Shown piece by piece: positions 1 through 7,753 of a stretch of DNA of 64,000 nt. The notes under the pieces were generated by a model, which saw nothing but the letters and a program-made list of their open reading frames with translations, made no database searches and had not been told where the DNA came from. The stretch covers positions 1 through 64,000 of the forward strand of contig JAIXUP010000018.1 of assembly GCA_027483505.1 (NCBI GenBank), given 5' to 3'. The stretch comes from Hyphomicrobiales bacterium. Lineage in GTDB: Bacteria; Pseudomonadota; Alphaproteobacteria; Rhizobiales; Beijerinckiaceae. Numbering within the stretch: position 1 is the first letter of the stretch; each line of letters opens with the position of its first letter. A program made the translations under genes and the position numbers.

Positions 1-1
1 C

Positions 2-397
2 AATGGTGGCGACGGCAACGACACGCTGAATGATGGCGGCACGGGCGAACTCACCTTCTCCATCGGCGGCAACGGCAACGACACCATCATCGGCACCAAC
101 GGCCAGGACCAGATGTGGGGCGGCACCGGCGCCATCGACAACGGCGCTGATGTCTTCCAGTTCGGCGCCAGCAACGGCTATGACATCATCTTCGATTTCC
201 AGGCGGGCGCAGGGGTCATCGACCAGATCAGGCTCATTGGCACCGGCATCGCCAGTTTCGCGCAGCTTCAGGCAGAGAACCGCATCGGCCAGGCTGGCGC
301 CAACACGCAGATCAACCTCGTCGGAGCCGGCAACGTCATCTTCCTGATGAACACCACCGCCACCACCCTCGTCGCGGATGACTTCCTGTTCGGGTGA
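2..397 (+). CDS. RTX / haemolysin-type calcium-binding protein, C-terminal end only
   Basis: The frame is open from the window edge to a TGA at 395-397, so the protein starts outside the window. The first codons encode glycine-aspartate nonapeptides (GGDGNDTL, then GGNGNDTI and GQDQMWGGTG), the parallel beta-roll signature of RTX proteins that bind Ca2+ outside the cell. After the repeats come about 90 residues (NGYDIIFDFQAG, then a tail ending VADDFLFG). This is the form of many type I secretion C-termini, where a short hydrophobic tail after the last RTX block acts as the secretion signal. The catalytic or adhesive part is not visible, so the function cannot be named. The gene converges with the HlyD-like gene at 419. 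Whether it is a client of that operon is unknown; RTX proteins normally use an ABC/HlyD/TolC exporter, and no such ABC gene is present here. Confidence 0.8.
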   Translation, partial: NGGDGNDTLNDGGTGELTFSIGGNGNDTIIGTNGQDQMWGGTGAIDNGADVFQFGASNGYDIIFDFQAGAGVIDQIRLIGTGIASFAQLQAENRIGQAGANTQINLVGAGNVIFLMNTTATTLVADDFLFG

Positions 398-418
398 GGG
401 GCGGGCTGCGGACCACGA

Positions 419-1303
419 TCAGCGGGACAGGAAGCGGATCTCGCAGCGAAGACCGGCAGGAATGGCCAGATCGTTGTTCGGGAGTTCCAGCCGGACGCCG
501 AAGGTTCCGCTTGGGGCATCGATGACCGGATCGATCACACTGACGCGCGCCTGCCTGACACCGCCGACCGGCGCAGCAGGATAGACCTCGGCGAGGCGTC
601 CAAGGGCCATGTCCCTGTAGTGGGAGACCGGCAGAAACACCTCCACATGGAGAGGGTCTATGGCCGCGATGGTCATGAAGTAGGCCTGCTCGCTGCGGTA
701 TTCCCCGGGCGACATGGCACGCTCCGTGACAACCCCGTCGACAGGCGCCCGGATGGTCCGCAGCGCCAGCGCCGACCGCGCCCGCTCGGCTTCGAGGCCT
801 GCGAATTCGAGGTTGCGGCGGGCATCACGCACATTGGCGGCGGCCACCCGCGCCTCCATTTCGACCTCGTCGAGGCGCACATCGGTGAGGGCGCTGGCAT
901 TGGCCCTGCGCAAGCGCTGGACCCGTTCGAAATTGCGCTCCGCCGCCACCAGCCGCGACTCGGCAGAGGCCAGTGTCTCCCCATTCGCGGCGCGCGCCTC
1001 GGCCATGGCGAGCTGCGCCCGTTCGATGCTGGCTTCCATCTCCACCACGACCTGCCCTGCGGCCACCCGTGCGCCGCGATCGACCAGGACTCGCTCGACC
1101 AGTCCCGGCACCGAGGCGCTGACCTTGACGCGCATGCGCGCGTCGATGAGGCACGAAAAGCGCTCGTCCGGGCTGGTCGCCGTCGCGTTGGGTGTCTGGC
1201 TTCCGGCTCCGCCTGACAGGCACGCCCCCATAAGGCACAGGGCGATGCAAGCCGATCGCCGCGCGGTGGCCGTCCGGTGGCTCCGTTGATCCTGACTGTC
1301 CAT
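419..1303 (-). CDS. HlyD/RND-type periplasmic adaptor, probable lipoprotein
   Basis: This is a membrane-fusion adaptor of 294 residues from the ATG at 1303; a GTG six bases upstream is also possible, and a GGTGGG sequence precedes the ATG. The N-terminus has a basic stretch, a short hydrophobic segment and LMGAC, which resembles a lipobox, so anchoring in the inner membrane with a periplasmic body is likely. Half of a lipoyl-like domain (VPGLVERVLVDRGARVAAGQ), an alpha-helical hairpin rich in Ala, Glu and Arg, the second lipoyl half (IRAPVDGVVTERAMSPGEY) and a beta-barrel follow in the usual order. It is the last gene of the six-gene operon, 9 bases after the SecA-like gene. HlyD proteins usually bridge an inner-membrane pump to an outer-membrane channel. 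Here neither is adjacent, so its partner is probably the PqqD/M50/HlyD or GAF-HlyD protein upstream, or a pump elsewhere. Confidence 0.82.
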   Translation of the reverse strand: MDSQDQRSHRTATARRSACIALCLMGACLSGGAGSQTPNATATSPDERFSCLIDARMRVKVSASVPGLVERVLVDRGARVAAGQVVVEMEASIERAQLAMAEARAANGETLASAESRLVAAERNFERVQRLRRANASALTDVRLDEVEMEARVAAANVRDARRNLEFAGLEAERARSALALRTIRAPVDGVVTERAMSPGEYRSEQAYFMTIAAIDPLHVEVFLPVSHYRDMALGRLAEVYPAAPVGGVRQARVSVIDPVIDAPSGTFGVRLELPNNDLAIPAGLRCEIRFLSR

Positions 1304-1312
1304 GCCCACCAG

Positions 1313-3313
1313 TCAATCTTCCGCGCCGGCGAATGACAAGGCCTTGCCGAGCTTCGCATCGGATTTCAACGTCCGGGCGCGCTCTGCATCATGCAGACGC
1401 GCCGCACGGGCCTGCGCAAGCATCGCAAGGCGGTTCGCCCGCCATCCTGCCAAGGCCGCGCGGGCGGAACGCCCCGCCAGCAGCCGTGCCAGAAGTCCGC
1501 AGTGGCGCCGCAACAGGTCATCATCGAAGGCGGCGATGACCTCGAAGCTTGCCGGGTCGCCCTGCCTGCCGCCGCGGCCGATGAGCTGTCGGTCGATGCG
1601 GGGCGATTCATGGAACTCGGTCGCGATGATGTGCAGGCCACCGCGCTCGCGCACCTGTCGCGATAGCCGGATGTCGGTACCGCGCCCGGCGATGTTGGTG
1701 GCGACCGTCACCCGACCGGCCTCGCCGGCAGCAGCGATGATCGCAGCCTCATGGGCATCCTGACGCGCGTTCAGCACGACATGCGCAATGCCGCGCGCCG
1801 CAAGCACGGCCGAAAGGGCTTCCGAGGCCTCCACAGCGCGCGTGCCGACGAGGACGGCCCGTCCGCAGGCCTGACCCGCTGCAACCGCGTCCGCCACGAG
1901 CGCCCATTTGGCCGCTGCATCGCGGACAATGCGTGTGCCGCACGAGATCCGGCGGCTGGGCCGGTTCAGCGGAATGCGGACAACCCTCAGATCATAAACG
2001 GTGCGGAGCTCTCCAGCGAGCTCGGCGACCGTGCCCGACATGCCTGACAGATGGCGGTAGCGCTGGAAAAAGCGCTGGTAAGTGATGCTCGCATGGGTGA
2101 CATTGGGTGCGGTGAGGGTGACGCCTTCCTTGGCTTCGATCAGCTGGTGCAGGCCCCTGCTCCACGACCGCCCGTCCGAAATCCGGCCGGTATGCTCGTC
2201 GACAATCTGGACCTTGTCGTCGCGGACAACGTAGTGCTCGTCGCGGTGGAACAGGTGAAGGGCCGCGAGCGCCTGCTCGACCAGTTCCTCCCGGGCCGCG
2301 CGCACCAGGAACACGCCGCTGCGCGCCAGCGCCGAGGCCTCGACAGCAGCACGGCCGGCGCGCGTCAGCACGACCTGTCTCTGGCGCGAGAGCAGGGTGT
2401 AGTCCCGGCCGGACTGCAGCGCGCCCGCCATTGCCAGCGCCGAAGAGAACTGCGGCCCGTCCGCCGCTTCGCCTTCGCCGGCGATGATCAGCGGCGTGCG
2501 GGCCTCATCAACGAGAACGCTGTCGGCCTCGTCGACAATGGCGAAGCCGAGCCCGCGCAACAGCAGGGACGGCCCTGACCGCTCCGGCATCAGCCGGTCT
2601 ACCGCCACATCGGATCGCGTGCGCCGTCGGCCGAGGGCAATCCGGTCGCGCAGATAGTCGAAGGCAACCTCCTTGTTGGAGGTATAGGTGATGTCGCAGG
2701 CATAGGCTCCGCGCCGTTCTTCGGGAGACTGGCCGTGCTTGCAGAACCCCGTCGTCAATCCGAAGGCCGCAAACACCGGCCTGAGATGCTCCGCGTCCCG
2801 CTCGGCGAGGTAGTCGTTGACCGTCACGACATGGACCGGAAGCCCCGCAAGAGCCGCCGCGACCGCAGCGAGTGAGGCGGTGAGGGTCTTGCCTTCGCCG
2901 GTCGCCATCTCTGCGAGCATGCCGCGCGCCAGGGCATAGCCGCCCATGATCTGCACCGCGAAATGACGTTGCCCGAGATGGCGGGCGGACGCCGCGCGGA
3001 CGAGTGCGAAGGTCTCCGCGAGCGGAGCGTCGGCGAGGCCGGAGCGCAGCAGTTCGCCCCGCAGAGCACCCGCGCGTGCGGCGATCCCAACGTCGTCAAG
3101 AGCTTCCGCAGCGCCGGCATGGGCGTCGACCATGGCGACAAAACGCCCGAGGCCACGCTCGCGGACCTGAAGCCGCGCGGACGCCGCTTCCAGCATCTTG
3201 TAGAGCGTCCGGTCGAAAAAGCCCGCCTTGCGCTCGGAACGCTCCGCATAGGCGGCCGAACGCGGATCGTGCACGAGACGCGAGGCGGCGATGGCGGATG
3301 CCCTGTGCAGCAT
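1313..3313 (-). CDS. SecA-like DEAD motor ATPase, short form without the C-terminal third
   Basis: The 666-residue protein is plainly related to the preprotein translocase motor SecA. The Q-motif/Walker A region reads MATGEGKT (about 136-143), Walker B VDEADSV (260-266) is followed by LVDEARTPLIIAG, and the preprotein-crosslinking region ends in VDEHTGRISDGRSWSRGLHQ. The second motor domain has TNIAGRGTDIRLS and the arginine finger IGRGGRQGDPAS. E. coli SecA has about 900 residues. Here only some 65 residues follow the motor, so most of the helical scaffold with its two-helix finger, the helical wing and the Cys-rich SecB/lipid-binding tail are missing. Housekeeping secA is expected elsewhere. 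The gene lies 2 bases after the M50-fusion gene, with a GAGG sequence before the ATG. I infer an accessory motor dedicated to the giant protein of this operon. Confidence 0.88.
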   Translation of the reverse strand: MLHRASAIAASRLVHDPRSAAYAERSERKAGFFDRTLYKMLEAASARLQVRERGLGRFVAMVDAHAGAAEALDDVGIAARAGALRGELLRSGLADAPLAETFALVRAASARHLGQRHFAVQIMGGYALARGMLAEMATGEGKTLTASLAAVAAALAGLPVHVVTVNDYLAERDAEHLRPVFAAFGLTTGFCKHGQSPEERRGAYACDITYTSNKEVAFDYLRDRIALGRRRTRSDVAVDRLMPERSGPSLLLRGLGFAIVDEADSVLVDEARTPLIIAGEGEAADGPQFSSALAMAGALQSGRDYTLLSRQRQVVLTRAGRAAVEASALARSGVFLVRAAREELVEQALAALHLFHRDEHYVVRDDKVQIVDEHTGRISDGRSWSRGLHQLIEAKEGVTLTAPNVTHASITYQRFFQRYRHLSGMSGTVAELAGELRTVYDLRVVRIPLNRPSRRISCGTRIVRDAAAKWALVADAVAAGQACGRAVLVGTRAVEASEALSAVLAARGIAHVVLNARQDAHEAAIIAAAGEAGRVTVATNIAGRGTDIRLSRQVRERGGLHIIATEFHESPRIDRQLIGRGGRQGDPASFEVIAAFDDDLLRRHCGLLARLLAGRSARAALAGWRANRLAMLAQARAARLHDAERARTLKSDAKLGKALSFAGAED

Positions 3314-3315
3314 CC

Positions 3316-5460
3316 TCAGGCCTCCAGCCGCGAGAGGAACAGCTGGCGAAGCCGCCGCCAGACCTGCTGGCCCAGAGGCTCGAAGCCATGGTCGAAGCGC
3401 ACATGCGCGCGCGCCCCGAAGGCGCTGGCGCCCGCCTCGGGCGGCAGGATGACGTCGAAGAGGAACTGCCCCTCGAGCGCACGCGGATTCTTCGGGTCAC
3501 GCGCGTCCACGGCGATGCGCCCGCCCCCGTCTATCGAGAGAGCGCGGCTCGGCAACTGGCCGCTCGCGGCGGGGACCTCCCGGCCCAGTTCGGCTGAGTA
3601 GGACCGGTCGGTCAGCCCGGCGAGCATCACGTCGACACCCTTCAGGCGGGTGCGGACCAGATCGATGTCGGCTTGCGGCACCGCAACGCGGATGGTGCGC
3701 GACTGCGGCGGCAGGAGGAAGCCGACGACGTCGCCGCGCTTGAGGAAACGCCCCGGCAAGTCCGCCTCATGGGGCAGCACAAGCCGTCCGGCTTCCTGGC
3801 TTTCGAGCGACAGGCGCGCAATCCGCATGTCCTGCCGCGCCAGCGTTTCCGCTTTCAGGCGAAGCTCGGCCCGGGTGACCTGCGACTGCACGCGGTCGCT
3901 GACCAGTTCGGCGTCCAGGCGAAGCGTCAACGCCTCGATCTGGCTGGCGGTCACGGCAGCCTCATGCACGAGGCCGGACTCTTCCCCGACCATGATCAGA
4001 TCGCCGGCCCGGACCATGGTCCCGCCAGGCGTCGCAATGCGCGCGACAAAGCCGTCTTCCCGGACCCTGAGGATCGCGCTTTCCGGCAGCCAGATAATGC
4101 CTTCCGTCAGCGTGACCAACGGCAGCGGCGCGAGCATGACAGCACCGACAATCGCGCCCGCGCCGCCGAACGTCACCGCCACGGCCCGGCCACGGTGGTT
4201 GGCCAGCTTCGGCGCGACCAGGACATGCCGCGCGATCTTGATGAGCGGCCAGACCAGCGTGGTGAACACCGTGACGATGGCCATGATGATGCCGACGATG
4301 AAGAAGGTGCCCGCCACGAACAGGGCGATGCCGAGCATCACCACGGTCCGGTAGAGCAATGATGCAGGCGCATAGGCGAGGAGCCAGCCCCGTTCACCGG
4401 GAGCAGTCACCGGCGGATCTTCCGTCACGCCGAACAGACGGCGCTCGGCCAGGCTGGCCCACCAGCGGGTCGCCCGCTGCGCGAGGTTCGGCATGTCGAG
4501 CAGATCGACGAGCATGTAGTAGCCGTCGAGCCGCATCAGCGGGTTGATATTGAAGACCACGGTCGAGATTCCGGCGATCAGCATCGTGTTGAAGGCGAGC
4601 GTCCGCACCAGTCCCGGCTCGACTGTCGTCCAGACGAACATCGCGAGAGCGGCGAGAAAGGTCTCCACCAGCATGCCCGCGGCCGCGACGAGCATGCGGT
4701 CCCAGCGCGAGCGGAACGCCGTGGACGACGTTGCATCGACATAGGGGACAGGCGCGAGCACCAGCAGCATCACGCCAAGCTCGCGCACCTCCCCGCCACG
4801 CAGCTTGCAGGCAAGTCCGTGGCCGAGTTCGTGCAGCAGCTTCAGAACGGGAAACAGCGCCGCCATGATGAGGATGTTGTCGAGCCCCATCGCATGATCG
4901 GCGATGTTGCCGGTCAGTTCAGGCCAGTGGAGCCCGGCCAGAACTCCGGCGAACACAACCGCCACGCACCACAGCAGCAGCCCGAAGAGACCGAAGAAGG
5001 GCCGAGCCCAAGGCGCCAACGCCGTCAGGAAGCGGTCGGGGTTGAGCAACGGAAAGCGCAACGCCATCGGGTTGGCGAAGCGCGACGTCAGCCGCTTCCG
5101 CGACTGGCTGCGATGACGCGAGAACAGCTCGATCGCGTCTGCATTGCTGTCGGACCGGATCAGGTCGGCGGCATGGAGCTGGGAGAGCAGATCAACCATG
5201 TCGGACTGGGACGGCGCCTCGTCCTTAAGGTTCTCGATCGCGGCGCGCCATATCTCGTCGACCGTGCGCAGGCCGTCCATCGAGCCGATGACCCGGTATG
5301 CGGTCGGCGTGAAGCGGTGGAACCTGCCGGTTGCGCTGTCCTGGATCACATACCAGGACTGGCCGCGGCTGCGGTGGCGGGTCACCGGCACATGGGCACG
5401 CAGTTGCGGCTTCAGATGCGCGACACGATGCCAGTGTTCCGAGTGGAAGCTTCTTGCCAT
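3316..5460 (-). CDS. PqqD-like / M50 site-2-protease-like / HlyD-like fusion membrane protein
   Basis: The protein has 714 residues in three parts. Residues about 30-105 resemble PqqD-type winged-helix domains (YVIQDSATGRFHRFTPTAY, then TVDEIW and LLSQLHAADLI), the fold that often binds leader peptides. Residues about 150-430 are a polytopic membrane region with the M50 zinc motif HELGH at 210-214 and the second-half motif NPLMRLDGYY (Asp312), so the metal ligands of an intramembrane protease are present. Residues about 440-714 form a periplasmic HlyD-like arm (VREDGFVARIATPGGTMVRAGD). Related PqqD/M50/HlyD fusions are usually annotated only as efflux adaptor or M50 family. It is 4 bases downstream of the GAF-HlyD gene and 2 bases upstream of the SecA-like gene. 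The likely role is recognition, and perhaps cleavage, of an exported client at the inner membrane. Catalytic activity is unproven. Confidence 0.85.
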   Translation of the reverse strand: MARSFHSEHWHRVAHLKPQLRAHVPVTRHRSRGQSWYVIQDSATGRFHRFTPTAYRVIGSMDGLRTVDEIWRAAIENLKDEAPSQSDMVDLLSQLHAADLIRSDSNADAIELFSRHRSQSRKRLTSRFANPMALRFPLLNPDRFLTALAPWARPFFGLFGLLLWCVAVVFAGVLAGLHWPELTGNIADHAMGLDNILIMAALFPVLKLLHELGHGLACKLRGGEVRELGVMLLVLAPVPYVDATSSTAFRSRWDRMLVAAAGMLVETFLAALAMFVWTTVEPGLVRTLAFNTMLIAGISTVVFNINPLMRLDGYYMLVDLLDMPNLAQRATRWWASLAERRLFGVTEDPPVTAPGERGWLLAYAPASLLYRTVVMLGIALFVAGTFFIVGIIMAIVTVFTTLVWPLIKIARHVLVAPKLANHRGRAVAVTFGGAGAIVGAVMLAPLPLVTLTEGIIWLPESAILRVREDGFVARIATPGGTMVRAGDLIMVGEESGLVHEAAVTASQIEALTLRLDAELVSDRVQSQVTRAELRLKAETLARQDMRIARLSLESQEAGRLVLPHEADLPGRFLKRGDVVGFLLPPQSRTIRVAVPQADIDLVRTRLKGVDVMLAGLTDRSYSAELGREVPAASGQLPSRALSIDGGGRIAVDARDPKNPRALEGQFLFDVILPPEAGASAFGARAHVRFDHGFEPLGQQVWRRLRQLFLSRLEA

Positions 5461-5464
5461 CGCG

Positions 5465-7345
5465 TCACTTCACCCAGGCCCACCAGGTGAAGCGGGCCCA
5501 GTCAATGAGAGGCCGCGTCCAGACCCAAAGGAGGTTGCGCTGCGCGATGTCGAGTTTGGCAACACCTTCCATGCCGGGACGGAGCAAGGCCGCCGGGCCC
5601 CTCAGGGCAGCCTCGACGCGGAAGGTGTTGCGGCCGTTGGCGGCGGTCGCGACAGGGGTCACCGATGTGACCTCGATGGCGGCAGGCGCGCCGGTCAGCC
5701 CCTTGACCAGCAGCGTGCCCGTCTGGCCCCTTGCGACATGGGACACATCGCGTTCGTCGACCTGCAGGATGACACGGTAGTCGTTGAGCGGAGCGATCTC
5801 GAACAGCAGCCGGCCACGCTCCACCGGGGCGCCCAGTTGCTGCGACAGATCGCCCGAGACCACGATGCCGGCCACGGGCGCGCGGACCTGCGCCCGTTCG
5901 ATGCGCGCCTCCACCAGCGCGAGCTGGGCCTGCGCCTGACGTACCAGCGCTTCGGTGATCCGTGCGGTCGCCCGCTCCTGCTTGCCGAGCGCTTCCTGGT
6001 AGCGCAGCATCTGCTGGTCGCGTTCGCTGCGCCAGCGCGCCGCTTCTAGCTGCAGTTCGCGATCGTCGAGGACAGCCAGCAGCTGGCCTTGCGCCACCCT
6101 CTCGCCGGCGCGGACGGGCGCGCTCGTCACATAGCCCTCGAAAGGCGCGACGGCGGCCCGCTGGATGGAACCTTCCAGAGCGGCATTGGCGCTGACGCGG
6201 AAGGTGCCTTCGACAAGCGCAAGCGAAACGACGCAGACCGCGGCAAGGGCCACCGCGAGCTTCACCGCAGGGCGGCGGCGGCCGAACAACGCGGCCGTAC
6301 CCTTGCCGGCGTAGTCGACCAGCCGGCCGCTCACGAGCCTGTTGGCCTCGCGCTGCAGGTTGAACAAGGGTCCCAGAAGGACACCGACGCTCTCCAGCAT
6401 GGCGAGCGTCGGACCGTCGAGCGCGGAGGCTTCGCCATGCTCGACCGTGATCACCCCGACGACATGGCCAGCCTGCAGGAGCGGTACAGACAGGACCGCC
6501 CCTGAACGGGCCACCGCGAGATAGTCCCGATGGGCGAGACCAATGCGCTGGGCGGTTTGCGGCAGGGCAGGTTCGCTGACCGAAGCCGCCTGGTCCACCG
6601 TCTCCTCCATCGCGTTCTCAAGCGACTGCACCAGCTTCGACGTCCGCTCGAAGCTGGCGGCGTGCGACAGGGCCGCCAGCCTGACCGCGCCGCCGTCCAC
6701 CAGGCCGACCGCCACGGAACTGGCCTTGAGGCGGGTCGCCAGGGCTGTCGCCAGACCTCGCGCAAGAGCGCCAGCGTCGCGGTGTTCGGATGCGACGGCA
6801 ACCATGTCGAGCGCGAAATGCCCGCGCCGCAGCGCTTCCGCATCGCCCTGCTGGCGCTCGCGGCGGAAAAGCACTTCCAGCCACCCAGCGCCCCAATGCA
6901 GCTGCCTGAGCGCCGTGCCCAGGCTGCCATCGGTGCGGACCACTGTCTCGACCACGACCACAGCGGCGAGGTCCTCTCCAACCTCGATCGGGTAGGCCAC
7001 CTGCGCAACGGTCCCGATGCCGCCGCCGTCCGGTCGTTCGACATGGCCGCGCCGGTCGCGCAAGGCTGTCTCGGCAGCGCCCGCCAGATGCCGGATGTCG
7101 CGGCTGCGGTCGGGCCAGACCGCCGCAGGCGCGAAGACGCCGTCGCGGTCGCGGATCAGGAGCAGGGCGGCGCGCGCGCCGATGATCTGCGCGCATTGCA
7201 GCGCGAGCCAGGCTTCGCAGAACTGGTCGGCCCGCTGCGCGCCGGCGAACTGCGACCAAACCGCAGCATCCGGCGCGACGCCAGACTCGCGGCTGATCTG
7301 CCGTGCCATGTGGGCGGTGTCCACGTCGCCTGTTGCCAGTGTCAT
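5465..7345 (-). CDS. GAF-domain/HlyD-like membrane-anchored adaptor
   Basis: The protein has 626 residues. The N-terminal half is cytoplasmic and contains one clear GAF domain (about 175-335: SVAVGLVDGGAVRLAALS and VLSVPLLQAGHVVGVITVEHG). A more diverged GAF-like block precedes it (about 40-160: ARAALLLIRDRDGVFAPAAVW). A single transmembrane helix (about 360-380) leads to a periplasmic HlyD-type arm: AVAPFEGYVTSAPVRAGERVAQGQ, a coiled hairpin, then IERAQVRAPVAGIVVSGDLSQQ and a beta-barrel. GAF domains bind small ligands or serve as dimer platforms, so the arrangement suggests an adaptor gated from the cytoplasm. The ATG at 7345 has only a weak Shine-Dalgarno sequence, and an in-frame ATG 12 codons later is an alternative. 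It shares the operon with the DUF3467 gene upstream and the M50 fusion 4 bases downstream. Confidence 0.8.
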   Translation of the reverse strand: MTLATGDVDTAHMARQISRESGVAPDAAVWSQFAGAQRADQFCEAWLALQCAQIIGARAALLLIRDRDGVFAPAAVWPDRSRDIRHLAGAAETALRDRRGHVERPDGGGIGTVAQVAYPIEVGEDLAAVVVVETVVRTDGSLGTALRQLHWGAGWLEVLFRRERQQGDAEALRRGHFALDMVAVASEHRDAGALARGLATALATRLKASSVAVGLVDGGAVRLAALSHAASFERTSKLVQSLENAMEETVDQAASVSEPALPQTAQRIGLAHRDYLAVARSGAVLSVPLLQAGHVVGVITVEHGEASALDGPTLAMLESVGVLLGPLFNLQREANRLVSGRLVDYAGKGTAALFGRRRPAVKLAVALAAVCVVSLALVEGTFRVSANAALEGSIQRAAVAPFEGYVTSAPVRAGERVAQGQLLAVLDDRELQLEAARWRSERDQQMLRYQEALGKQERATARITEALVRQAQAQLALVEARIERAQVRAPVAGIVVSGDLSQQLGAPVERGRLLFEIAPLNDYRVILQVDERDVSHVARGQTGTLLVKGLTGAPAAIEVTSVTPVATAANGRNTFRVEAALRGPAALLRPGMEGVAKLDIAQRNLLWVWTRPLIDWARFTWWAWVK

Positions 7346-7363
7346 GCCCGCGGCCCGGTCGCG

Positions 7364-7711
7364 CTACTTGAGCGCGCCGTGGCGCGCCTCATAGTCCTTG
7401 ACGATGGAGTCGAGCAGTGTTGCGACGCGCTTTGCGGCATAGGGGCTCAGCACGACGCGATGCAGGAGCTTCACGTCATATTCCGGCTCGCCCCGATCCC
7501 AGTCGTGATTGATGCCGAAATTCAGGACCACCTCTTCCCGGGTCGCAGAGCCATTGCAGACATTGCAATAGGAACTCTTCAATTCCGAGGTATCGACCTT
7601 CATGCGCTGACGGTCCTGCGCGGCGCGCGCCGGCGCCCGAGACGGAACTGCCGCTTCAGGAGCATGGCCCGAACCATTGGTCGATGCCTCCTTGTGATCT
7701 GCCTTGTCCAT
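7364..7711 (-). CDS. DUF3467-family small protein
   Basis: The start is placed at an ATG (7711) seven bases after a GGGGAG sequence, giving 115 residues; another ATG immediately upstream (7714) and a TTG at 7726 are possible. The first 40 residues are low-complexity and probably disordered. The rest matches the DUF3467 family: SSYCNVCNGSATREEVVLNF, then a conserved aspartate-rich turn and VVLSPYAAKRVATLLDSIVKDYE. The two cysteines of the YCNVCN motif could bind metal or form a disulphide. The biochemical function of DUF3467 is not known to me. Its place between the giant-protein gene (42 bases away) and the membrane components (18 bases) suggests a chaperone- or gate-like role in the same process, which is inference only. 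Confidence 0.8.
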   Translation of the reverse strand: MDKADHKEASTNGSGHAPEAAVPSRAPARAAQDRQRMKVDTSELKSSYCNVCNGSATREEVVLNFGINHDWDRGEPEYDVKLLHRVVLSPYAAKRVATLLDSIVKDYEARHGALK

Positions 7712-7753
7712 CATTCCGCTCCCCAACGTTCCATGTCTGCAGTCCGGCCTTCG

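Noticed and set aside
1313-3313. SecA-like gene as the housekeeping secA
   Set aside because: It lacks the scaffold/finger, wing and zinc tail and is embedded in an operon with HlyD and M50 genes, so it is an accessory form.
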